Shown here piece by piece: positions 40,152 through 47,823 of a stretch of DNA of 50,854 nucleotides. The notes beneath the pieces were generated by a model. The model was not told the DNA's origin. It worked only from the letters and a program-made list of their open reading frames with translations, and did not search any database. Positions within the stretch are counted from its first letter, which is position 1. Every line of letters begins with the position of its first letter. The position numbers were made by a program, and so were the translations under genes. Source of the DNA: Pelotomaculum_C sp050950345 (GTDB lineage: Bacteria > Bacillota > Desulfotomaculia > Desulfotomaculales > Pelotomaculaceae); contig JBMNHK010000009.1 of NCBI GenBank assembly GCA_050950345.1, positions 1 through 50,854 on the forward strand, in the 5' to 3' direction.

Positions 40152-42605
40152 ATGCAAAGGCCTCTTGTGGTGTTTACTGTTTTTTATATAACCGGTATTT
40201 TACTGGGTGATTTAACTTCTTTTAAAGTATCGGTTGCCCTGGGCCTGGTTATTGCCTGTTTTTTCGTCGCTGTTGCCGGTTATGTAATGGCCTGGCGGTT
40301 TAGTGGAAGGGTATTAATGGTCCTTTTCCTGCTGCTGGGCCTGTTTTATTCCCGCCTTTTTATTGAAGCCAGTAAGACGCCTTTGGTTGATTATACCGGA
40401 CGCCAGGTTGCCCTGGCCGGCAGGCTGGTGTCCGGTGCAGATATACGAAGTGACAAGGTGTTTTATCTTTTTGAAGCCAGGGAGCTAATCAAGGGGGAGG
40501 AGCGTCAGCCGGTCCATGGTCTGGTGCGGTTATCCACCAGGGACCTGGAGCATATTTACGCTTATGGTGATCTGCTGCTCGTTAAAGGACGGTTATTCCG
40601 TCCTGACACACCGGGAAATCCCGGTGCTTTTAATTATCGGACTTATCTGGAACGCCAGGGTATCCGGGTTACACTCACCGCCAATAATGACAACGGCCTG
40701 CAAAAAACCGGTGAAGACGGTGGCAATGCATTAGGACGGCTGGCCTTATCGGTCAAGCAGAAGCTTTCTACTGCCGCTACTTACACACTATCACCATCCA
40801 ATGGGGCCGTATTAAATGGGATTGTGTTTGGCATCCAGGGTCTCATCGACCAAAAAACAAGACAGGCTTTTACGGAAACAGGGGTAGTGCATATCCTCAG
40901 TGTTTCCGGTCTGCATGTGGGCCTGGTCCTGGCCGGACTTATCGGCCTTTTCGGTTTACTGAAGTTGCGACCGGCTTTAATCGCACCGTTGGCTACCCCG
41001 GTTTTGATTTTTTATGCCCTGATGACAGGCTTAGAGCCTGCTGTACTTCGCGCTACCATAATGGCGCTCCTGTTGCTCTGGGCTCACCACCTGGGGCGTG
41101 ATCAGGATTGGCCAACCACGCTGGCTTTTGCCGCCCTGGTCATTTTGCTCTGGAACCCGCTACAGGTTTATCACCCCGGCTTTCAACTCTCCTTTGCAGC
41201 TACCTGGGGGTTGCTTTATCTAACTCCTTTGCTGAAAAAATTTATTATCGGGTTATTGCAAGGCTTACCCCAAGCTATAATACATGGCGCCGCCATTGGA
41301 ATCGCTGTTCCTCTGGCTGCTCAGCTTGCCACCATACCGCTGGTAGCCTGGTATTACAATATGATCTCCCCTGTTTCTATCTTAGCCAACTTTTTGGCAG
41401 TGCCCTTAACCGGTTTGATCCTGGCCCTTGGCTTGCTGGCGGCAGGAATGGGTCTGGTTTGGCTGCCTATAGCGGGTTTCGTCAATGCCGGCACAGAAGT
41501 GGTGATAGAGCTTTTTATGGGTCTGATTGTTTTTTTGCAGAACTTACCCGGAGCGGTTATTTACCTGGCTACACCACCCATCTTGCTGGCTATACTCTGG
41601 TATGGCGGACTCTTTTATGCAGCAGGTTATGCCAGGACAGAAGCAGGCTCACCGCACAGGCAGAAATTGAAAGGCTGGGCGCCGGCCGGTGTAGCTTTGA
41701 CCATACTTATTTTGATAATTTGTTGGCCTGGGCCGGGTGCACAGAAGCTGGTGGTGCATTTTATTGATGTAGGGCAGGGTGATAGCATCCTGATTCAGAC
41801 TCCGGGCGGAAAAAATTTGTTGATTGACACCGGCGGCAGGCCGGAGGAATACCAGAAGGGTACCGGCACAGGTGACCAGGTTGTGTCACCTTACTTGCGC
41901 AAGCTTGGTATAAACCGGCTGAATGCACTGTTTCTTACCCACCCCCATGAAGACCACTGCGGCGGGGCTGTCTATCTGATCAAGAATTACCCGGTTGATC
42001 TGGTGTTAGCGTCAACGACAGGTGCTAATATTTCTAATGTGGAAGCATCTACTGGTAGTCCCCCCAACAAAAAAAAGAAAGAAAATGCGGCAATCCCTTC
42101 AGGTTACCTTTCCCTGCTTAAGCTGATGGAGGAGCAAGGTGTTGAAGTACAGAAGACCGTCGCCGGTGACAGCATTGAGCTGCCTGATCTGGCTATAGAG
42201 GTGTTATGGCCGGAAGCTAATTATTCCGTCGAAGGTGATGCCGCCAACAACAGTTCACTGGTTTTAAAATTAACCTATGGTCATAGTTCTTTTATCTTTA
42301 CCGGTGATATTGAAGTGGAAGCCCAGCAAAAAATACTGCAAAAGGGCAGCGACCTGAAGGCAGATGTCTTCAAGGTGCCTCACCATGGCAGTCGCTCCTT
42401 GCTGCCCCAGCTGGTTGAAAAGGTTGATCCGTCGATAGCTGTTATTTCCGTCGGGGCACACAATAGCTTTGGTCACCCTGCCCCGGCTACACTTGAGCTC
42501 TTGGATAAAAAAGAGATCACCACTTTCCGCACAGACCTGGATGGGGCGGTAATTGTGGAAACAGACGGGAAAAGAATAGAAGTTAGAAAAGGGAAAAAAG
42601 AGTAG
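40152..42605 (+). CDS. comEC: DNA internalisation protein ComEC/Rec2
   Basis: ComEC forms the membrane channel for single-stranded DNA during transformation. The 817-residue product has an N-terminal membrane and OB-fold part (about 1-220), the Competence transmembrane domain with 'ILSVSGLHVGLVLAG' at about 247-261, and a C-terminal metallo-beta-lactamase domain with H597-P-H599-E-D601-H602 as metal ligands, a likely nuclease. ATG 40152 follows GGAG (40142-40145); the frame is open back to TTG 40125 but without a ribosome binding site. Together with comEA it suggests natural competence, though other competence genes are outside the window. Confidence 0.95.
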   Translation: MQRPLVVFTVFYITGILLGDLTSFKVSVALGLVIACFFVAVAGYVMAWRFSGRVLMVLFLLLGLFYSRLFIEASKTPLVDYTGRQVALAGRLVSGADIRSDKVFYLFEARELIKGEERQPVHGLVRLSTRDLEHIYAYGDLLLVKGRLFRPDTPGNPGAFNYRTYLERQGIRVTLTANNDNGLQKTGEDGGNALGRLALSVKQKLSTAATYTLSPSNGAVLNGIVFGIQGLIDQKTRQAFTETGVVHILSVSGLHVGLVLAGLIGLFGLLKLRPALIAPLATPVLIFYALMTGLEPAVLRATIMALLLLWAHHLGRDQDWPTTLAFAALVILLWNPLQVYHPGFQLSFAATWGLLYLTPLLKKFIIGLLQGLPQAIIHGAAIGIAVPLAAQLATIPLVAWYYNMISPVSILANFLAVPLTGLILALGLLAAGMGLVWLPIAGFVNAGTEVVIELFMGLIVFLQNLPGAVIYLATPPILLAILWYGGLFYAAGYARTEAGSPHRQKLKGWAPAGVALTILILIICWPGPGAQKLVVHFIDVGQGDSILIQTPGGKNLLIDTGGRPEEYQKGTGTGDQVVSPYLRKLGINRLNALFLTHPHEDHCGGAVYLIKNYPVDLVLASTTGANISNVEASTGSPPNKKKKENAAIPSGYLSLLKLMEEQGVEVQKTVAGDSIELPDLAIEVLWPEANYSVEGDAANNSSLVLKLTYGHSSFIFTGDIEVEAQQKILQKGSDLKADVFKVPHHGSRSLLPQLVEKVDPSIAVISVGAHNSFGHPAPATLELLDKKEITTFRTDLDGAVIVETDGKRIEVRKGKKE

Positions 42606-42735
42606 CTAATGCTGTAGAACAAAAAAGGGATACCCCCTTTAACACTCCTATACTTATCACCTCAATATGGATTGAAACATACTATGTGGTAGGCATGGGA
42701 TCCTTCGAATTCAGGAGTTAGAGGGGGTAATAATA

Positions 42736-43662
42736 ATGTTTTCAAATGAGGATTTTGTCAGACAATCTCTGGATTTGCACCTATTCTTTTTGAGAATTAT
42801 GAAGGAGCATTCCTTCTTCTTAGAAGCAGGATTCACTCCTGTAAATGCAGATTTGGCTCGTCAGGCAGATGCCTTTAAGACTCAGTTCGAGGCCTTGTTA
42901 AAAGAAGTTGTAACGATCGCCAACGGTTTTATTAGTCCCGACGTAGCGTCATCAGGGGAGATAGTAACCGATTTTACCCTTAACGCTGAAAGGGCAACTC
43001 AGTTTTTTACCGGGATTAGACTTGACACAAGCATTACCATGGCAGAGCTTGCTTTGACAAAGGGGGTTCAACAATCAAACACACAGGCGCTGGTACAACG
43101 GGTTGCTGATTTAAATCAGATGGCCATTGCCCTTACGCAAGGCTTAATTAATTTTAAGACCTTGGTGCTGGACAGTATGTTGACATGCAAGATATTTACC
43201 TTCAACTACCCGCTTTTAATTGATCATATACGAAGGGAAGCTATATTGTTCGTTGAGTTACTCACAAGATTACAAAACAAGGCTATGGTGGATATAGTAA
43301 GGTTTGCAATTGAGCAGGAAACTTTCTGGAACAGGATTATGGCCGAACATGCAAAATTTATCAGGGGGCTTTTAGATCCCACTGAAGAGGCCTTATTCCA
43401 AATGGCCCATAATTTTGGTCAAGAGTTTGATGCACTTGCGGCAAAGGCAATGGCCTTGAACAAGCAGGTCACACTTTTACCCCAGGTTACGCTGGAAAGC
43501 CTGAGAGAGACTGTGAAAATAAGGGATTTTAAAAGGCAGGGCACGGAAGGTATACTTGCATGTAGAATTAGGTCTATTATCGTACCTTTATTGGGTGACC
43601 ATGTTCTCAGAGAGGCAAATCATTACCTGCGATTACTAAAAATCTGCGGGGACAGATCATGA
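42736..43662 (+). CDS. DUF2935 family protein
   Basis: A 308-residue mostly helical protein made of two similar halves, each with an H-x-x-F/x-x-R-I-M-x-E-H pattern (residues 14-26 'HLFFLRIMKEH' and about 196-207 'FWNRIMAEH'). The repeat of E/H-rich helices fits DUF2935, thought to be a metal-binding four-helix-bundle family; its function is unknown. GAGGGGGT at about 42721-42728 precedes the ATG. It stands alone between comEC and the class A PBP gene, with its own flanking gaps. Confidence 0.85.
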   Translation: MFSNEDFVRQSLDLHLFFLRIMKEHSFFLEAGFTPVNADLARQADAFKTQFEALLKEVVTIANGFISPDVASSGEIVTDFTLNAERATQFFTGIRLDTSITMAELALTKGVQQSNTQALVQRVADLNQMAIALTQGLINFKTLVLDSMLTCKIFTFNYPLLIDHIRREAILFVELLTRLQNKAMVDIVRFAIEQETFWNRIMAEHAKFIRGLLDPTEEALFQMAHNFGQEFDALAAKAMALNKQVTLLPQVTLESLRETVKIRDFKRQGTEGILACRIRSIIVPLLGDHVLREANHYLRLLKICGDRS

Positions 43663-43713
43663 TTGGTGCCGTGCTGACACAGACGGGTATTATTTGTTCC
43701 ACGAGGTCTACAT

Positions 43714-43732
43714 TCCCTGCGGCGAGCAGGGA
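43714..43732 (+). terminator. Weak terminator-like hairpin after the DUF2935 gene
   Basis: TCCCTGC (43714-43720) and GCAGGGA (43726-43732) pair perfectly with loop GGCGA; only a mixed T-rich tract (TATTCTATTTG) follows. Confidence 0.5.
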
Positions 43733-43827
43733 TATTCTATTTGTTTGAATAAGTAGGATATTCAACTGTTCCGGCGAATATTGTCTTTATGCTTAACATA
43801 AGATCGAGCATAGGATAAGGAGACAGT

Positions 43828-45972
43828 TTGAGCGTGTTAGAGCTAAATTCCAAAGCAGATAAAGCCATTTTCATAACTTTACTGGTTATCATTGTTTTGA
43901 CTACAAGCTTCTTGATTGCCGGCCATAGTTATGCAGATAAGGTTTTTTCCTCATTACCCAGTGTGCGTTATACAGCAACTTTATTTGAACAGACTTCCTT
44001 TATCTATGGTGAAGACGGCACTTTAGTAAAAGAAATATACGGCGAGATAAACCGTGTCCCGGTACCCCTTGAGCAAATCCCTCGATATGTACAACTAGCT
44101 TTTGTTGCCATTGAAGACGAAAGATTTTATGGTCACCGGGGGGTGGATTTAAAAGCTATCCTCAGGGCTGGTTTCAATTATTACAAGGCGGGGCGTGTTA
44201 CAGAAGGCGGCAGTACTATAACCCAACAAACTATGAAGATGTATTTTCTAACCCCTGAACAGACCTTGTGGCGAAAAATAAAGGAAGCGATACTGGCAGT
44301 TGAGTTTGAGCGCCGCTACTCCAAAGATACTGTATTAGAGCTATACTTAAACCTGGCATATTTCGGAGAAGGCGCCTACGGGATCCAATCGGCTGCCAAA
44401 GCTTATTTTAATAAGGATTCTTCACAACTCTCCATCGCTGAGGGCGCGCTTTTAGCTGCTCTGGTTCAGGCGCCCAGCAGTTATGATCCCTACGTCAATC
44501 CTGCCTATGCCAGACAGCGGCGTAATATAGTTATCGAAAAAATGTATGAACAGGGCTATTTGCTCCGGGAGCAGGCGGAGGAAGCGGCACAATCTCCAAT
44601 TGATTTAAAGGACGGCCGTGATTTTGATAGCAACGACTCATATTTAACCGATTATATAATAAGCGAAGCCATTGCCGCGGTGGGTGAGGATAAGTTACTT
44701 AAAGGCGGCCTTAAGATTTATTCGACTATGGAGCCCGAGATACAGAGCCATGCAGAAAAAGTCTTTGCCAATTCAAACTTGTTTCCCTCAGATACAGTGC
44801 AGGCAGCGGTAGCATTGGTGGAGAATGATACAGGGGCCATAAAGGCCCTGGTCGGTGGCAGGGAGTACCTGACAAGGCACGGTTTCAACCGCGCAACACA
44901 ACTAGTCAGGCAACCGGGCTCGACTTTTAAGCCCATTGCTGTTTATGCGCCGGCTTTTGAGGCCGGCTACCAACCTTCATCAATAGTATCTGATTCGCCA
45001 TTTAAGGTTGGGAACTACGAACCACAGAATTCGGATCGCAGCTTTTACGGGAGAATCAGCATCAAAACAGCTGTGCAGTGGTCGCGCAATGTTGCTGCAG
45101 TGCGCCTGCTGCAACAGATCGGTGTTGATAAAGGTTTTGAGATGGCTAAAAAGCTCGGCTTTGAATTAACTGAAGATGATATGTGCCTGCCCCTGGCTTT
45201 GGGTGGCTTAACCAATGGGGTTTCACCGCTGCAAATGGCCGCTGCCTATGCTGCTTTTGCCAACGAGGGTGTTTATATAAAACCCTACGCGGTCAAATAT
45301 ATTGAAGATGCCGAAGGCAATGTGCTTTACAGCATAAATGAGCGATCTTTGGGAACCGCTGTCATGAAGGCATCCACCGCAAATGCTGTTGTAGATGTCC
45401 TGCGTGCTGTTGTGAGTTCCGGTACAGGTACCAGGGCCGGTATTCGGGGAGCAACGGTGGCCGGTAAAACAGGCACCACCGAATTGCCGGATACGCCGGA
45501 GTTCAAAGGCTTAAGCGGTAATAAAGACGCCTGGTTTGTCGGCTTTACGCCCAAATACACCGCTGCTGTGTGGATGGGGTATGATGAAAAAGATATGGAC
45601 AGAAATCACTATCTTACAGCCTATGGCGGTAATCAACCGGCTGACATATTCAGGCTGATCATGGCGGGAGCCATGGGCTTGAGCGGGGAATCTTCGCCTA
45701 AGGTACAACAGTATTATACTGTGCGGGATGAACGGAATGAAGAAGATGATTCTGAAGATGACCGGGATGAAAAAGATGACTCTGATGCTCAAAGAGAGCA
45801 AAGGGATGGCTCTGAAGGAGAACCTGATAAGTGGCTCAAGAAGCAAAACACTGATATAGTAGTTAAGGATGGGAAAGTTAACGATACAAAAACACCTGCC
45901 GGTGCTGGAGATACAAAAGTGGAAGTCAATGCACAAGCAGGTGAGGCAGCGGTTAAGGGAATAATAGACTGA
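43828..45972 (+). CDS. Class A penicillin-binding protein (PBP1A-like)
   Basis: A bifunctional wall enzyme. The 714-residue product has a transmembrane helix (about residues 12-35), a GT51 glycosyltransferase domain with the catalytic Glu96 in E-D-E-R-F-Y-G-H-R-G, and a transpeptidase domain with Ser365 in STFKP, S419-R-N421 and K547-T-G. The C-terminal tail after about residue 630 is a highly acidic stretch rich in Glu, Asp, Arg and Ser, probably disordered and outside the cell. TTG 43828 follows AAGGAG at 43818-43823. It is not in an operon with the mre genes. Confidence 0.93.
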   Translation: MSVLELNSKADKAIFITLLVIIVLTTSFLIAGHSYADKVFSSLPSVRYTATLFEQTSFIYGEDGTLVKEIYGEINRVPVPLEQIPRYVQLAFVAIEDERFYGHRGVDLKAILRAGFNYYKAGRVTEGGSTITQQTMKMYFLTPEQTLWRKIKEAILAVEFERRYSKDTVLELYLNLAYFGEGAYGIQSAAKAYFNKDSSQLSIAEGALLAALVQAPSSYDPYVNPAYARQRRNIVIEKMYEQGYLLREQAEEAAQSPIDLKDGRDFDSNDSYLTDYIISEAIAAVGEDKLLKGGLKIYSTMEPEIQSHAEKVFANSNLFPSDTVQAAVALVENDTGAIKALVGGREYLTRHGFNRATQLVRQPGSTFKPIAVYAPAFEAGYQPSSIVSDSPFKVGNYEPQNSDRSFYGRISIKTAVQWSRNVAAVRLLQQIGVDKGFEMAKKLGFELTEDDMCLPLALGGLTNGVSPLQMAAAYAAFANEGVYIKPYAVKYIEDAEGNVLYSINERSLGTAVMKASTANAVVDVLRAVVSSGTGTRAGIRGATVAGKTGTTELPDTPEFKGLSGNKDAWFVGFTPKYTAAVWMGYDEKDMDRNHYLTAYGGNQPADIFRLIMAGAMGLSGESSPKVQQYYTVRDERNEEDDSEDDRDEKDDSDAQREQRDGSEGEPDKWLKKQNTDIVVKDGKVNDTKTPAGAGDTKVEVNAQAGEAAVKGIID

Positions 45973-46031
45973 TGATTTAAAGGTTGTGCAAGCGCATATA
46001 ATAAAATCAGCAGGAAAGGACGGTATCATGG

Positions 46032-46370
46032 ATGGCATTAGTTGCAGCATTGCTTACCCTTGGTTCATTGATTCTTGCCTTTGTGCTCTCATGGCAGGTT
46101 AAATATATACCAGCGGAAATTTATGCGGTAATCAGGTTTAACCTCTTGATACTTCCATTGCTTCTGGCCGCTAATGTCGCCCTTGGTACGGCCTTTATTA
46201 AAGCCAATGAAATTATCAATAACATGCCGCTGGTTGCAGCAATGCAAACTTTTATCTATTACATTTTTATCGTGCTCTTCACAATTTTCTTCTTAGGCGA
46301 TAAGGTTTCTCTTAGCAGAGCCTTGGCGGGATTTAGCTTGATAGCCGCCGGTATATTTCTGTTGAAACAA
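46032..46370 (+). CDS. Half-size DMT/EamA-like membrane protein
   Basis: A small protein of 113 residues with four hydrophobic helices (about residues 2-20, 30-50, 65-85 and 92-111). The end 'SRALAGFSLIAAGIFLLKQ' resembles the C-terminal helix of each EamA repeat and of small multidrug resistance proteins. Being half the size of a DMT transporter, it would need to dimerise. ATG 46032 is used; a nearer ATG at 46028 lies in another frame. The stop codon runs into the perfect palindrome at 46373. Substrate unknown. Confidence 0.6.
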
Positions 46371-46372
46371 TA

Positions 46373-46420
46373 GGTTTAAATATAGTTAGCTGCCTATAGG
46401 CAGCTAACTATATTTAAACC
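46373..46420. terminator. Perfect 48-bp palindrome, possible bidirectional terminator
   Basis: The 22 bases starting at 46373 (GGTTTAAATATAGTTAGCTG...) are the exact reverse complement of the 22 bases ending at 46420, with a self-complementary TATA centre. The stop codon of the preceding gene touches it. No T-run follows, but the stem base is A/T-rich on both sides, so it may terminate in both directions. Confidence 0.6.
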
Positions 46421-46470
46421 TGCAACCTGGTGTTGATAATGAAATTACAATATAAGTGCACAGACCTTGT

Positions 46471-46706
46471 TGTACTATGTAGAACAAGAGATCTTTCGTG
46501 ATATTGTAATCTTGTAAATATTTAACAAGTATATTAATAAGTACAACTTTGCTGTACTATGCAGGAAAAACCAAAGACATTTTCGTGATATTGCAATCTT
46601 GTTAAATATTTAACAAGTATATTAATAAGTACAACTTTGCTGTACTATGCAGGAAAAACCAAAGACATTTTCGTGATATTGCAATCTTGTTAAATATTTA
46701 ACAAGT
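46471..46706. repeat. Three tandem copies of an 82-88-bp palindromic repeat
   Basis: Copy 1 is 46471-46552 (82 bp, diverged), copy 2 is 46553-46640 (88 bp) and copy 3 is 46641-46706 (partial; its 66 bases equal the start of copy 2). Copies 2 and 3 contain the perfect 20-bp palindrome CTTGTTAAATATTTAACAAG (46598-46617 and 46686-46705), and each junction has AGTACA...TGTACT (for example 46540-46558). The unit is about 70% A+T. The array sits about 240 bases upstream of the prs-like gene. Confidence 0.92.
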
Positions 46707-46776
46707 GAATTTTTATTTTGGCAGTATGGTGGAAATGTATCGATATTAGTTAGTTATTTCACAAATTAGACTATGC

Positions 46777-46828
46777 TAGTTCAATATATATATATTTATT
46801 TGAACTAATTGCATTTAAGTGGTAAAAT
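46777..46828 (+). promoter_or_regulatory. Promoter of the prs-like/nampt-like operon with overlapping inverted repeat
   Basis: TTGAAC (46800-46805), a 17-base spacer and TAAAAT (46823-46828) form a good sigma-A promoter. The arms TAGTTCAA (46777-46784) and TTGAACTA (46800-46807) are an inverted repeat whose right arm covers the -35 box, so a repressor could act here. Confidence 0.55.
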
Positions 46829-46947
46829 GTATTGTGTTTCAAATAAGAGGGGGTAGAAGGTAGAACTTCGTAATTCCTGTTTCAGTGATCTGTTAGGTAA
46901 CGGGGGAGGTGTTGTGCCAATAATCATAGTTAAAGGAGCACTGGTCG
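46829..46947 (+). other. Leader of the prs-like operon with a possible 13-codon reading frame
   Basis: The 5' leader holds GGGGGAGG (46902-46909) close before a GTG (46914) that opens a 13-codon frame ending at TAA 46953-46955, overlapping the prs-like start. The spacing of four bases is short. It may be a coupling peptide or just spurious; no known riboswitch was recognised. Confidence 0.25.
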
Positions 46948-47805
46948 ATGATTAAGCTAAACGATGTTGAACTTAATTTTGAAAGGTATCCTAATGGAGA
47001 GCTCCGTGTTGATGGTGAGCAGATACATAGCCTGAAAAAAGATCTGAATAAGATTGCCTTTAAATATGAGACTGACGATGACCTGCTGAAGTTGTTATTT
47101 GTTAAGAGTTGTTTGGATGAGGACAGGCTCTCAACTTCCCTGCTTATTTATTACATGCCCTACAGCAGGATGGATCGGGTGGAGAACCGATCGGTTTTTA
47201 CGCTGAAGTATATATGTAAGATGATCAATTCGATGAATTTTTCATCCGTAGTTGTTATCGAGCCTCATTCGGATGTCACCCCGGCATTATTAGATCGTTG
47301 CGTTACCCTTTATCCAACTGTTGGCTTGCTGGGTCAGGTGATGGGTGAAGTTGGCTTCGATGAATATAGGGATTATCTTTTCTTTCCCGACACAGGCGCA
47401 GCCAAACGCTATGGCAAAGACATAAGTTATAATCAACTTGTAGGCTACAAAAAAAGAGACTTCGCTACAGGGAGAATAACCCAGCTGGATGTACTGGGGG
47501 AGATTAAGGGGACAGGTTTTAAAGCCATCATTATGGATGACCTTTGCAGTTTTGGGGGAACCTTTATCAGAAGTGCTGAAAGACTGAAAGCACTTGGCGC
47601 TGCGGAGGTCTATTTGCTGGTGGCCCATTGTGAGTCATCTATTTTCAAGGGTGAAATCTTTAAAAATGATTTAATCACCAGAGTATATACCACCAATTCG
47701 ATCATCCCTTCGTCCTCTGCGGATTTTGACGGCATGGGCATTGACTGCAGGGGAAGGCTAATAATATTTGATCTGGAAAAAATTTGTTTTAATAAAACTG
47801 AATAA
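46948..47805 (+). CDS. Divergent ribose-phosphate pyrophosphokinase-like protein (Prs/Adps-like)
   Basis: The 285-residue product has the PRTase-type Prs fold: 'YYMPYSRMDR' at about residues 68-77 where Prs has its conserved Y-x-x-x-R-Q-D-R loop, E105-P-H107-S-D109 in place of the usual D-L-H-A-G-Q, and the phosphate-binding loop D197-D198-L-C-S-F-G-G-T205. It is shorter than housekeeping Prs (about 315) and differs at the nucleotide and catalytic-loop positions. It is immediately followed by the nampt-like gene, the pairing seen in phage NAD+ salvage modules, where the Prs homologue (Adps) makes ADP-ribose pyrophosphate. AAAGGAG at 46931-46937 precedes the ATG. Whether it makes PRPP or ADPR-PP cannot be decided here. 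Confidence 0.8.
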   Translation: MIKLNDVELNFERYPNGELRVDGEQIHSLKKDLNKIAFKYETDDDLLKLLFVKSCLDEDRLSTSLLIYYMPYSRMDRVENRSVFTLKYICKMINSMNFSSVVVIEPHSDVTPALLDRCVTLYPTVGLLGQVMGEVGFDEYRDYLFFPDTGAAKRYGKDISYNQLVGYKKRDFATGRITQLDVLGEIKGTGFKAIIMDDLCSFGGTFIRSAERLKALGAAEVYLLVAHCESSIFKGEIFKNDLITRVYTTNSIIPSSSADFDGMGIDCRGRLIIFDLEKICFNKTE

Positions 47806-47823
47806 ACTAAAGGAGATGTCTGA

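Noticed and set aside
41108..41767. 219-residue frame overlapping comEC
   Set aside because: It is a shadow of comEC in another frame: high Gly/Ala/Arg content typical of frame-shifted reading and no ribosome binding site.
46421..46706. CRISPR array
   Set aside because: The repeats are 82-88 bp, directly adjacent with no unique spacers, and no cas gene is present.
46421..46947. NAD-responsive riboswitch upstream of the prs-like gene
   Set aside because: I could not recognise the conserved loops of the known NAD+ or PRPP riboswitch classes; only the promoter, repeats and a G-rich site are supported.
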